Assembly: GCF_020921035.1 (NCBI RefSeq)
Contig: NC_063151.1
Coordinates: 4,340,001 to 4,404,000 of the forward strand
Length of the DNA: 64,000 nucleotides
DNA from: Rhodamnia argentea
Taxonomy: Eukaryota; Streptophyta; Magnoliopsida; Myrtales; Myrtaceae
Reading direction: 5' to 3'
Notes under the pieces: model-generated
Database searches by the model: none
What the model was told of the DNA's origin: nothing
The model's input: the letters and a program-made list of their open reading frames with translations, nothing else
Program-made: the position numbers and the translations under genes
Shown: positions 49,015 through 61,559 of the stretch, piece after piece
How the letters are laid out: every line of letters begins with the position of its first letter
How positions within the stretch are numbered: position 1 is the first letter of the stretch

Positions 49015-50453
49015 TATATATAAGTTCGGGGAGTGTCAAAGTTGCTAGCAAGTCATGCTGATACTGCGGAGTTGTTTCGTACGACCAAAAAAGGTTTTCT
49101 TTATTGCTTTTTATTTTTTGCCCCCCGTCACTGAAGACAGTGTCAGTATGTGTTCTTTAATCTCTGTGTCAGGTTGGATTAATATGACGTCTTTTTCCCA
49201 GATAAACCTGTGAGAGAGAGGCCGAGACAGGCAGAGAGTGAGACATGGAGTTCTTGGAGATGCTTCTTCTCTTCCCTTGTTTCCTGAGACTGGAAAGAAC
49301 TTACATGGTGCGTTTCATGGATCTGTATTCTCTTTCCGCTACTCAATTCACTCACAACTTATTTTTTGCTGAATGTTTCTCTGCAATGGCTTCTTGTGAT
49401 TGCTTCTTGAGATGGCTAAACATGCTTCTCCTTTTGTTATATACCTGGGATTTTTTTTTTTAAGTTCATACCTTCTCTGGATTTCTTTGGAAATTCATTT
49501 TTATCAGACCATTTAGCTTTGTGGTTGATTGCATTTGGGTTCTTTCAGGGAGCAGAAAAATATCGATTTTTAAACTTGAGGGTGTCTTTCGACCAAAAAA
49601 AAAAAAACTTTAGGGCGTCTGTCGAGGGTTTATTCCTCTCCTCTGTCCCTTTTCTTTCTGTGTTTCTGTTCTTCTCTTTATTCCTTTATTTTCTCGGCAT
49701 GCTGCTTGTGGTCAGAGGCACAGTGTGTAAGATTTGGGAAAAGAAGATACTGTATGATTTATTTATTTTTTTGGTCGAATAAGATACTGTATGATTGATT
49801 AATGAATGTTTTGGAGAGATAGCTGTGCTTTCTATATATGTGACTTAACATTCTGGAACAGTTCTGTGTATAAGTTGTTTCCCAGATTTGGTAAGAACCC
49901 CATTTTGGGGTCTGATGGTGCTCTGGCAATCTATTATGTCCTTTCTAGGGTTGCGTTCAGACTTCAATGTTTTGACAAGTTCTATCTATTTTTTGGCTGG
50001 GGAATAAAACAATGTGTCTGTTACATTGGCACTGAGCTTGGCTTCAATGAAATGGTCTTTTTAAGCTTTTTCTGATCTGATGAGTCTTATATTCTTATCT
50101 TGATGATTTTTTCAGCTAGTGTGAAATGCCCTTTTCACTTCTATCCAAATCAGCCAACATACTTGGTCCATGACTGTCTAGATCTGCAACCATCTTTTTC
50201 TTGAGGGTGCGTAAATTCTGGCTTTTGATATACCGATATCGCTTTTTACGTAATCTATTAGATTTTTTCGGTTCAAGTACTTCTATGCTGCTATACCATG
50301 TAATGGTCTGATTTTATGCACTGCATTTTACGTGAGTGATCTTTATGTGCGTTTAGCATTTACCTATCTGTAGTTTTCAAACTAGGGAATACGTTATGAT
50401 ACATTTTTGTTTTCTCCGTTTGGCAGTAAATAGATATAAGGTGTAGATGCAAG
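49015..50453 (+). promoter_or_regulatory. probable promoter and 5'-UTR intron of the CCCH/RRM gene
   Basis: A TATA-like 'TATATATAAG' at 49015-49024 lies 1.4 kb upstream of the ATG. A good acceptor, 'ctccgtttggcag' ending at 50426, stands 27 bp before ATG 50454, suggesting a non-coding first exon near 49050 and a long leader intron. The donor is not certain. A GA-rich stretch lies at 49212-49245. Small ORFs in the region look like intron noise. Confidence 0.4.
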
Positions 50454-52872
50454 ATGGATTTTCAGGAGTCTACTAGGATTGTTTTCGATAGGGTCCAGAA
50501 GCTAGAGCCGGAGAACGTGAGGAAGATCATAGGGTACCTCCTCATACAAGACCAGTGCGACAAAGAGATGATCAGGTTAGCTTTGGGCCCTGACAAGTTG
50601 ATTCAGGATGTTATACACAAAGCTAAAACCGAACTCCAGCAGTTGGCGCTAACATCATCATCTCCACCCATCTCCCCATCCATGAACCAAGCGCCTTCCG
50701 ATCATCCGATGCGTTTCTCGCCTCTAAATTCCGTGGCCTTTCAAAATGTGCCATCACCCTTCAGGGTTCCATCTCCTTATTGGGGTCGACAGGCGGTAAC
50801 TAAGCATCAATCAGATTATATGCCGTTGGGGTATCCAGATTCGATCTCTGAAGTCCCCAACGAGGCTCGCTTTCTGGGTTTGGACGATCAAATGGAGCAA
50901 CTCAACCTAGGCCTCACAGACTTCTCGCATGAATGCTACTTTCCAGATACTGCATTAGGCAATTTTAGCCCGAGAACAAACCATCATCATCATATGAGCA
51001 TGCCCGAATTCCCGGTTAAGACCTGCCACTACTTCAACAAGGGCTATTGCAAGCATGGGAACAATTGTAGGTATCTACACGAGCAGGTTTTTCTGGATGG
51101 CTTCTTCGCTTTGAGGGCAAATGATGACGACCAAGTTTTCTCACCAGGGTCACTCGAGAAGTTAGAGCTGGAAATTATTGAGATACTGAAATCGAGGAGA
51201 GGGAATCCTCTTTCGATTGCTTCTTTGCCTATGATATACTACGAGAAGTATGGTAAAGTTCTTCAGGCAGAAGGGTATCTTACTGAGAGCCAGAGACATG
51301 GTAAAGCTGGTCATAGTCTGACAAGACTTCTTTCCAGACTGGGCAGTATTTGCCTGATTGACAGGTGCATCTTATTTGTTCTGTTTACCCTGCATGTGTT
51401 GCCTAATGGGTTTGCTAGCTGGTTAGTTTTTGTTTTATGGAGTATGTCTCTCTGATGCACTTTGTGATTGAGTTGCAGACCTCATGGGCAGCATGCTGTA
51501 ATTTTAGCTGAAGATGCAGCCAAGTTTATGGAATGTCGGCATGAGAAAAGCGACCCCAGTCTAGTCCACAGTAAATCACGGCAGATATATCTAACATTCC
51601 CTGCTGAGAGCACTTTTACAGAAGAAGACGTTTCCAACTACTTCAAGTAATTCGATTATCTCTACAAGACTTGAATGCTCCTTCCCAGCATAATGTCTTT
51701 GCAATTTTCATGATTTTCGTTTCTTCCCATGCTTTCTTGGGTAGCACTTTTGGGCCAGTGGAAGACGTGAGGATTCCCTGCCAGCACAAGCGAATGTTTG
51801 GATTCGTAACATTTGTCAATTCAGATACCGTGCAAATGATTTTGGCGAAAGGAAATCCTCATTTTGTTTGTGGGGCTCGTGTTCTCGTGAAACCGTACAA
51901 AGAAAAGTCGAAGCTCGTTGACAGGTAAATGGACACAAGTTGTGTGTGTTTCAAATACAAAGGAAGTTCTTTTATTGATTTGAACCCACTTTGTATTTCG
52001 GTGACCTTATTTTGGCCATTCCATAGATGAACTTACCTTGATAAAAGCGAATATTCATGCTGTAGTACTTTGGACATACGCATGCTCACCGAGCTTGTTC
52101 TCATGCGTTCATGCAGGAAATACCATGAAGGTTATGAGTCTCCATTTCATCACATGTCACATTACTCTGCCATGGATTCCAGGCTTCACTCAAGTAAGCT
52201 GTAGTAATTGTTTATCCTCCTTCTGGACCTCTGCAATGCGTACATTGAGTCTTTCCGTGGAGCAGTGTTCGTTATCTAATTATTTATCCCTGTCTCATAG
52301 TGCCAAGAGGATGTAGAGGCTCAAAATTCCTCCAGAACCACATTATGGAAGACAATGACCAGGCTCTTGAATTTGAAAGGATGCGTCTCACGAAGTTGCA
52401 ATTAACAAGAAAGCTTCCAGGGAATCAGGCTCACATCGTCAACTCGGTGGATAGGTTAAACATCTCAGAAGGTGACAATTTGACCAAATTCTTTTTCTGT
52501 GTTATCATTTTTCTCTTGTATTCATGGCTCGTGTTCTTGTAGATCGGTTGGCCTTTTCATCATCAGAGTGTCTCCATTATTTGATGGATGTTCTGAATAA
52601 TGGCTCCATAGTAGGTGATAAAAGTAGGCCTTCAGAAACCAATTACGATCAGGACAGGTACAGTTCAAATCCACGTCCCTGGTTTCATCGCAGCCCCTGC
52701 TCAATATGCATCTAGATCCCTGTCACTGTAGGTCAATCTAGGTGCAGTCCCCATTATGATCGAATCGCCATCATTTATTCTTTTTTTCTGGTTCATTTGC
52801 AGTCAAGGACTTCATCTTCCGGAGAGCCCATTTGCCGCTCATATTGCAAATAGCATCTCGACACTGATTTAG
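50454..52872 (+). CDS. CCCH zinc-finger / LOTUS-like / RRM RNA-binding protein
   Basis: Coding exons: 50454-51364, 51479-51646, 51745-51924, 52117-52193, 52301-52471, 52543-52657, 52803-52872, all GT-AG, giving 563 aa. Order: a conserved N-terminal helical region 1-64 ([27 protein letters not shown]), characteristic of plant C3H18/22/46/53-type proteins; a C-x7-C-x5-C-x3-H finger at 191-209 (C191, C199, C205, H209); an OST-HTH/LOTUS-like region about 234-320 (from LEKLELEII to AVILAEDA); an RRM about 338-415 with RNP2 IYLTFP and RNP1 RMFGFVTF; and a C-terminal region with an [14 protein letters not shown] helix. It probably binds mRNA in nucleus or cytoplasm; the target is unknown. The joins restore all domains without gaps, so the model is firm. 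The next gene, WRKY20, is convergent. Confidence 0.9.
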
Positions 52873-54323
52873 GATTCATCCTGTATCCGGACAGGACAAG
52901 TCATAGGATACTGATTTTAGACGCACATGAACGATTCTTGTACATAGTATCGTAGCTTACTGGCTCATGGAGTACATAGGAAGCGACGGAAAGATTAGCC
53001 CCGTTCTCGGGTTGAAGCAGCAGCAGAGAATACATAGAAGTACTATTATACCGAAGGTTGAGGAAGTTTTTCTTTTTCTTCAGTCTGTTCACTGAGAATA
53101 AGTGTTTATGTCGTCAGAAGTTACATAGGGTTTTTTTTTTAATCTTTGAAAAAGAATGAACTGAAATGAGAGATGTTGAGTGAAATTTGTCATCAATGAT
53201 AAATAACAAGAAGTTTGACGAATTCTGCACCATATCATTATATTAATTTATGTAAGTTTTAACAGCTTACTTACTGTAAAACTTTTTCTTTGGGTCGAAG
53301 TTAATTGTTATTGTTTTGTATATTATGTTATAATCCGTCTTTTTTCTCATTTAGTAAGTGGCTCTCCTTCAGCTGTCAAAAATGATAGTTGTGCAATCAA
53401 ATTATCATCCATTCAAATGGTGAATGTATGACACATACTTGCCTGGGATGTAATGATAATTTTCTAAGAACTGGTCGCTTTTCTCGATTCTCTCTTTTCC
53501 TTCAAGGACAATATTTGACCATTTTTCACCGCCGGGTCACACATCGCAGGGTATGATACATTTTTAGGGACAGAAAAGTTCATTGAGAGATTCACTATGG
53601 CATTCATAGTGAAACTTTCACATTAGATTCCTGGGGGATGAAAGGAAAATGGGTCATGCTTCAGTGCTTACTGTGTATGAACAAAAAGCGGATTGCCTTG
53701 CTCTTATTGTGGGGGTACCGACTACTATTTTCACTTTCACCAGAAGAAAAACAGAACAAACAGACTTTTCGACAGTGAAGCGCATATGTCGGACAGCGTT
53801 CTGCAATGGAGATTTGGATCGAAAGTGTTCTGTAAGAAATAAAGAGCGCCACTAAGCTGTAAACTCCATAAGAAAAGGTTCAGCAAGGCAACACATATTG
53901 GCCAGTACACAACTAATTAAAGTGATTTCTTCCATGAAGGATTCGCGATTATGTTAATAAGCGCACATTTCAACCTCAAACAAGATACATCTATAACGAA
54001 AACCTCGAAAGTAAAGGCAATTTGCAAACCAGCGCATACTTTTGGTAATAGAGCCAATCAACTTCCACATGGATATTCCTGTTGAGACCCTTGACTTACT
54101 GTACAATTGAAGTCAAAGTAGTAAAACTGTAATGCACATATTTTTACAGAAAACATTGTATCTTGAAGAAGCAATGGATGCTAACTCTTAATTTGACAGC
54201 CATAATCAACATTACCCGCTTGATTAGTTTCCATTCTGTACCTGTACTTTTCTCTTCGCTGCCACAAAGAAGAGAACTCTGAGCATCTTATACAGCTAGT
54301 AATGGAAATAAACAGGCGCAGAG
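52873..54323. other. convergent 3' region between CCCH/RRM and WRKY20
   Basis: It holds both 3' UTRs and intergenic sequence. I see no further gene. Short ORFs near 53649-53855 lie on both strands and have no recognisable features. 'aataaa'-type signals occur near 53838 and, for the minus strand, several 'tttatt'-like sites; I cannot choose among them. Confidence 0.5.
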
Positions 54324-57300
54324 TCATGGACCAGTCAGTATTCTTCCCATGTTCTGCAGAAATTCTGCGGACTTGCTATGTCCCTCAGTCAGATTTTCTC
54401 TATATCCAAACTGATTAATGCCGCCGTTTAAAAAACCATGATACGCTGTAATTGGAGTAGGTTGAACTGCATCCAAATTCGAACTGGTGTAGTGGATTCG
54501 ACTTTGTACAGGTTCTGGCCGTAGGGTCTGCTGCTTCTCCGCTGGTGCAATTTCTAATGCCGAGCTTCTTCCCATGCCAAGATCAAGGCTCACAGTTTCT
54601 CCTTCTGATCTTGTTCTTGGCGGTCCGCTTAGAGCAGAGGGAACTGCAGTGTCATGGCTGCTAGATTTCGCAGTGGGAACATCGTGATTGTGTTTTCCCT
54701 CATAAGTAGTGATGACGGCTTTTGGATCATGAGAGGCCCTCTCAACATGCTTCCTCACAGGGCATCCCGCATTCGTGCACTTGTAGTAACTCCTGCACAA
54801 AACCAGTATCACTTTTATGGATAGAAGGCGATTTAAACCCATCAAATTCTAATGCAGCTCTCCTTATCATATTGCCTATCAAAATAAAAGAACGATGATC
54901 ACAGTCAGCAATATCTTTCAATGTCGGTAAGGCAGCCGGTTGTGTCCCAGTCAATCACTCATATTATGGCAAGGAACAGGTAGATCAATTGCCAGTAGCA
55001 ACTTGCAGCACCTAATTGAAAGCATTAAGCAATTACTACTTACTCACACAAAGATGAACCTCTTGATCTTTTGCAGTTTAGCATGATAACATTCAGTATA
55101 AGTACACTGGGATATTGATATTTCCTTTCCTGTCTCCATATGCTGAATGGAACGCTGAAATCAGGTTTTGAAGGTTTTGCAACCAAATTGTGAAATTAAA
55201 CTGTAAATTCAAAGTAACTGACTCAAGCCAAGCTTAAAAATTTTATGGACCCTGATTACACACGTCCACCACTCAAGCAGCTTACCTTATTTATACTAGA
55301 TTTTTTTTTTTGGTTTTGGGGGGGGGGGGGAGGGGGGGAATTGCTAAGAGAGAAAGTATGAGGAAGTTAGTCCTTACATACGACATACGTGCTACATTGA
55401 TTTAAGTTGGAAGGCTTCTCAACGACTCAACCAGCAAGCTTACAATGAATAACTCTTGATGTATATTTGAAACATAGGAGTAATCCTAACCGTAAATCTG
55501 CAAATACGGGGTTTTGCAAACAAATTAATTAAGCATTTGCACTATCACACTATCATTTCTTGCCAAATGTATATCGACCATACACAAAAATTTCAGATGC
55601 ATTTTTTAGACATTTAACCATGTGACCATAGTTTTTGCAAAACATTTGCTCTTCCAATCAGCTAGTCTTTGACCAAAAAAAAAAATTCAGATAGTCAAGA
55701 TGGCATTACAATATCGCATGGTGAAAACAATCACTTATCCTGGTCTAGTAAGTAAGCGCATTCTTGAGATAAAAGTCTTATCCATTTCCCTTTCCATATT
55801 GTACACATTTCCAAGGCACAGCACAACTGACCCCTTAGCAAATGCCGGCAGGAAACTTGTGTCAGACATTTCTTTGTTAGCTGAATTGTGTACAGCAAAA
55901 ATTTTCATTTCAGAACACAAGCAGTATGCATGTTATTCACTATATGAATAGTGGAACATGTATGGAAGCCTTTCTGATGCGCTCAAATGTCTACTCCCAT
56001 GCATGAGTATTTCTGTGCCAGGTATAAAACTCAGCAAAGAAGCATCAATAGTCACTGAGTTACGTTGCACATCACAAAGAGAAAGTAAGAAACTCCGTGA
56101 CATAACTTAACATACAGTAAATAACAGAGGTCAGATGCAGAACAGTTTTAAGACATTGTGAGTCAACCATCACAGCAAAAGAGTACCTTGGATTGGGATT
56201 GCCTCTCACTACTTTCTGCCCGTATTTGCGCCAGCGATAGCCATCATCCAGTATATCAACCTCACTAAGAGTTTGAACGACAACTCGTGGTTCTCTGATT
56301 GGCTTAACTACCGGAGTGACATCTTCCCCGCCAATATCCAGCCTCCTATTTCCATATCAGTAATGGTTTCAATTACAACAAAGAATCATGGAGAAAAGAT
56401 AAATGCACGCAGTTTCTCTTATAGTTAAACGCCCATACCTTCTCTTTGAGAATGGATCATCATCGTCACCATCATCAACTTCAATTTGGATCCTATTCGA
56501 TAGTGAAGCTGCTCCCTCAACAGTTTCCTCATTCTCAGCAACAGGAGAAAGTTCAGGGGTAACATCAGGGTCAACATTATAAGATGTCTCGCCACATAAG
56601 GTTGATGAGCTCTCCACTGTATGGAAAGGTTCAATGATATCAATTTATGAATACATCAGCATAAACTAGAATCAATAGAATAGATCCCACCTGCAGGTAG
56701 AAATGAAAACCTATCAGATCTCTCTTCTTGGTTTGGCATGGTCGCTCCTGCAGTAAAGCGCCGGCTTGGTTGTGGTTTAGGGTGATCATGAGTTCCTTTG
56801 TAGATAATCTCTGTGATATGACCATCAGGAGCACGTTCAAAAAGCTTTTTCACCTCACAATTAGGATAGGTACATTTGTAATAGCTGCGTGGGAATTCAC
56901 AACCCTTAACATGCTTCTGTCCATATTTCCTCCAGTTATATCCATCATCAGAGAGTCTCTCATTAATGACAGAAGGGCCATTCCCTTTATTATCCAGCTG
57001 TGTCACCTGCATCACATTATTGGGATGCTCTCTCCTACCTAATAATCCATCAGGATCAGCTTCAGCAAGTGGACTAACCCCTAAGCTAACTGCTTGAGCA
57101 GGTACTGACAGACACAATTCCTTTGACGAGACAGCAAAATCACTCTGAACTGAAGACAGTGACGCAAATGGTTGAGACTGGCGTTGCCCTAAAACTTTCA
57201 CAGCCTGTCCACTTCCTTGGTGCTTCGGCTCTGCAGGAACCTTGAGAAGCGACCACCATTAGCCATTTATCTCAAAATCACAAGCGCTAAGGCAATTTCT

Positions 57301-59419
57301 CAGATACACAATCAATCAAATTGAAAATAAAAAATCATGAACTGACTTCTCATCTGGCTATTATACTTCCTCAAGTATTTTTATAAGAACACAAAAGCAT
57401 CATAAATAGATATAGGAATCTAGGACAACACATAATGGAAAGCAAGTAAAGGGAATCTCAAAATCAAATAGTGAAATTTAACTTTTAGGTTTCCTCAGTG
57501 TACACATCTCAGTCGTCAGCCAACCATCATGATTAATAAGATAAAATTGTAGAATAATCGGCTTTCACAAGATTTAATCTACAAGAAAATTGTCAGTAAC
57601 TTGGTCTTACCAAGTTTGGTGTAGATAGAGGTTTGAATTCAAAAATGCCAGATCTGCCATCATCAAAGCTATCAGGATAGCCAGAATTGGTAAGTCTTGT
57701 ATCCGAATTGGTACCAATCAAGCCATGCATCATGTGAGGCTTAATAAGGGAACCAGTAGTTGGTGAGGGCTCCACCTGCAAACAAGGATGAGAAAATATA
57801 ACTGAGAAAGAGGCTACATATTAGATAAGTATGTACATGTACTCCAGTAAAAAATAACGAGTTCGCATTAAGGAACTGAAAAAATTAGTATTGCTGTGAT
57901 TGAAAGGGCATCTCAAAGAAATAGGAATTGCAACTTGGCAAATTGCAGCAAGCCTGCAATCTAACAACTCCAAACACAAACATACCAAGAACAAAACCAC
58001 TACATGTCTGTATATATTACACCACATGACAAATACAGAGTAGAAGCTGTTAATCACCAGTAGTATTGAACTTCCTAAGTCAACCAAGCTCAGAACACAC
58101 ATAAGACTCTCGCAGAAATTTCCCAATATTTTAAATTCCTAATAACTCTCTACCAGGAAAACCACATAGCTCTTCCTTCTCCAGATCAAGCTGATTTAAT
58201 CACGCTCAGATTCCATTTCAGAATGGATGTTTGATAAATGTCAACAAAGTGTGGCGTCACTGCCAGAGGCACTTTCTTTCTGGTTTCATTCCCACTCTGC
58301 CCACAAAAACAAGCTGACTCACTCTTGAGGATGCATTTATTCTCTGTTCTACACCAGTTAATGGAAAAGGTTCTAGTCGACAAATTGACATTGTCACACA
58401 AGGACACAGGAAAAGGTCCAATCACCCAATTAAAAGGAAGATTCACTATGCGAAAAAACCACACTGCCCCTGTAAAAAGGAGATTTTCAGTTTTATGTAA
58501 AGCCAGATTCCAAAAGCTCTATTCCCCCATATTATGACACCGAGCAGCATAAAGGAGTCACCACAAAGCACACTAAGAGCCAGCATCAGAATATGATGTC
58601 CCGTCCCAACCATATATAAAAATCGTACTTTTAGATATTTACTTCTGATCACGGAGACAAACAACAACTTGCAAAGACTTAACAATCCAAAATAGTGAAA
58701 GAGCGCACTGATATTTCTCGCAAGAGCATCATAACGTCATTAAGCAACAAAACAACCCCACATGCGCCACAAACTTTCCCAATTGACGCAGTTTTGATGC
58801 AACATGTCTCAAAAATGAAACCAAAGAAACATACACGCATCACTTTCAACCAGATATTTCGTAACTGATGGCAACAAAACTGAATCTGAAAAATTGGCCG
58901 TCACTCCTACTTTCCTGCAAGTCAAAAATGAGTAGAAATTTGACGACCTGTAGGTTCCGAGAAGTTGAGGAGTTTGAGGGGATATCACAACTCAAGGTTA
59001 ATTATTGGTGAACCGCCAACTACCAGTAATTCTACACATTAAAATACCAATTTCTTCCTCGAATGAACCAATTGAGCAACAAAGCATAGAGCACCGCATA
59101 CTCAAATCTGATCCAAAAAATAGGAGTGGGGAGAAAAGCGAAGCGAGAAAATGACCTTGACGTTGGAGAGGAGGACGGGAGACTCGAGGAAGGAGGTCGG
59201 GCTGAGCCCCGGCGGGATCGTGATGCAGGCGGACCTAGAGATCGGTAGCTTCGCCGGGGACAGGAGCTTGTACCTGGCGCCGCCGAGGCCGCCGCCGCTG
59301 CCGCCGCTGGCCAGAGTCCCGGCATCGGAGGCGGCGTCGGAGAAGGAGGGGCTCGGATACGGATCGGAGCTGCGGAACTGGAACTCGTGCGCTTCGGAGT
59401 CGGGAGGATTAGACTCCAT
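54324..59419 (-). CDS. group I WRKY transcription factor (WRKY20-like)
   Basis: Exons on the minus strand: 59419-59156, 57775-57611, 57240-56691, 56616-56439, 56345-56187, 54792-54324, giving 594 aa. Nuclear activator or repressor that binds W-boxes (TTGACC/T). The N-terminus has the [16 protein letters not shown] and [14 protein letters not shown] block that marks WRKY20; its SP sites are typical MAPK targets. N-terminal WRKY: WRKYGQK at 246-252, with C266, C271, H294, H296. C-terminal WRKY: WRKYGQK at 424-430, then VRGNPNPR; the intron after NPNPR is the canonical one of the family. An acidic DDGDDDDPF stretch before SKRRR looks like a nuclear localisation signal. Residue 257 is Cys (KGCEF) where WRKY20 proteins usually have Ser. 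The first intron is 1380 bp. The protein ends MGRILTGP, close to the family's MGRVQSGP. Confidence 0.93.
55310..55340. repeat. T-run and poly-G tract in WRKY20 intron 5
   Basis: 'tttttttttttggttttgggggggggggg' with 'agggggggg' lies within intron 56186-54793. On the coding strand it is a C-run followed by an A-run. Length is likely polymorphic or uncertain in the assembly. Confidence 0.7.
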
Positions 59420-59445
59420 CTGTGGATTTTAGATGGAGGGAGGAG

Positions 59446-59579
59446 AGTCAAAAGCAGAGAAGCTTCTTTGTTGGAGGAGGGGAGGGGTATTTCGGTCAAA
59501 GAGGGCTCGTCGCCATGACTCGAGTCTGTAGTCTATCTTCAAGTTTTCGCGCAGAGAGAGAGAGAGAGAGGGCTTGACT
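59446..59579. promoter_or_regulatory. W-box cluster upstream of WRKY20
   Basis: Three TTGAC(C/T) elements lie within 160 bp of the ATG: 'agtcaa' at 59446-59451 and 'ggtcaa' at 59494-59499 (both TTGACY in the gene's own orientation), and TTGACT on the plus strand at 59574-59579. A (GA)n tract at about 59553-59570 lies among them. Such clusters are usual in WRKY genes under auto- or cross-regulation. Function is inferred only. Confidence 0.45.
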
Positions 59580-60109
59580 TGTTGAGAATGGATTTGTCGC
59601 GAGTGGATCGTGATTGGGCCCGTAGTCTAGTCCTATTATTTCTCATTTTTCATTTGGAAAAAAAAAATTAAGAATTGGTTCTGTTCTGTGATTGGTTAAG
59701 CAATACTTGAAAGGTAACGGTTGCTTGCTTGCCGGGCTCATCAGTCGGGACAACGTTTGGTTTGGTCCTGTCTGTGTCTGGAGAAGTGCTATTTGCACGG
59801 GACAAATTTGTAATTTTCGCAATTCATTTTTCCAGATTATCATATAAGCCTACCTATATTGAAAGAGTTAAGAACTTATCGTAGAATGATTATATAATTT
59901 CACGTTCTAGTCTGGAAATTCAAGAGTTAATAGCACCATGAAACAGTTTTAAAAAAAAATGAGATAATAAAATACTATTGCTAGCTTGAGATGTCCTCAT
60001 TACCGCGCTTAAAGAGTAAGACATAGATCTGACTCTCGGACCTTTTGAATTTTCAAAGTATGCATCAATTGATCGTGCTCTCAATTGTGAACCAAATTGG
60101 TCGTAAAAC

Positions 60110-60140
<31 letters not shown>

Positions 60141-61559
60141 CCAAAATTGGCACAACGTGAGAGACCGAGAAAAAAAGGCGCACAGAGGCCACATTGTCAA
60201 ATGATGAGCTCTCGTTTCCTTTCATCGGTTCCTTTCGGTTACTGGAGCGATCCAAAGTCGCTGTCCCCATCATTACAATGCCATCGCGGGAATGGCAAAC
60301 AGAATTGCACCAGCCAACAAGTCAATTATGTCATAATCAGTAATTTGGCGTGGAAATTAAATTGGTGGATAATGCCTCAGGAAAATATGGTAATCTCCTC
60401 TCTTTTCCCCAAGTAAAGTTGAAGCAACAATGATTTCTATTGGAAGTTGCCCAGATTCGATTCATCAAGAAAGAAAAAGCTGTCCCTGTCGCGGTACGAA
60501 ATGAAGGTGAGAGACCATATGGAAGTAGCTTTTGCGATCATATGCAGCTGTCAATGATAATATATCGGCTAACATTTACAATCGAAAAGAGAAATACAGA
60601 GTGAAGAAGCATCGAGGCAAATCGAAATAGATCATTTAGATAGCTACAGAAAAAACAACTCAAGCTCTTCACATGAATCCGGACTGCAGATATAGCTGTT
60701 GAATCTTAAGCAAGAAGCGTTATTTTGGGTACATATCCACTCTGGAAGAAACACCAAAAGAGAACGGAGAAAACACCAACGAGGAAAGGAAGAAAAGCAA
60801 CCACCAACAAAATTGACAAACAACACATACATAAAGGGACCACAAAAAGACGAGCAAAATTTTTGTATTAGCAACAATCCTATCAAAACACAGGCAGAAC
60901 TCCTAATGAAAATAAAGAGAGCAAAACACTCTCAGGTTTCATTTGTTTTATGCTGAAATCAGGAATGATAAATTTATCATGAGTAACATAAACCACAAAA
61001 GAAGGCTTTTTCAAAGGATCGAGTAAAGTTGCAAGTAGCACTTCATGCAGTGAAGATGACTGAATACATCGCTTTGATGAACTAACCAAGTTAAAGGTTT
61101 GCAAATTGTCAATCTGCATTTACCAGAGGTATGGTGCGGGCATCCCTCATAGTGGCCCAAAAGTGATGATTGGACGAAAAGACAATCATTCTATTTCAAG
61201 ATGTTAATTGGACAAAAAGGAAGCGTGTTGGAGGGATGTAATCCTGTCAGTACAAAGACACATTTAAATGCATGTTCAACCCAGGGAAGAAATGCAGAAC
61301 CCAATACTAAAAGAAAGACAATTATATACTTTGTTACTTTCTCAATGCTAAACAGGAATAAGAACCAGCTGATTTAAATCAATCATCACTAAAAACCTCT
61401 CTGAGAGATCAAACAATAACAGTATACCACGGTGTGAGATATTCTACTTGTGCACAACAAAAGCAATCGCAAGAGTCAGGCATACTTTTGTATGACTAGC
61501 ACTGCCCCTTTGGAAAGTGCTAAATACAGTGCACAGAGAGAGAGAGAGAGCCTTAAACA
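59580..61559. other. intergenic region between WRKY20 and the FRIGIDA-like gene
   Basis: I see no gene. A (TC)n microsatellite lies at 60113-60141 and a (GA)n at about 61532-61551. The part nearest 61559 is the 3' UTR of the FRIGIDA-like gene; the part nearest 59580 is the WRKY20 promoter. Short ORFs such as 60045-60416 span the TC run and are not credible. Confidence 0.55.

Noticed and set aside
49245..50075. Separate small genes upstream of the CCCH/RRM gene
   Set aside because: Low-complexity, Phe/Leu-rich frames in T-rich sequence fit the leader intron better; no family signature is present.
57780..57782. TTG as a start for a separate WRKY20 second-exon protein
   Set aside because: The reading frame continues from exon 1 through a standard intron; the VEPSPTTGS sequence is internal in WRKY20.
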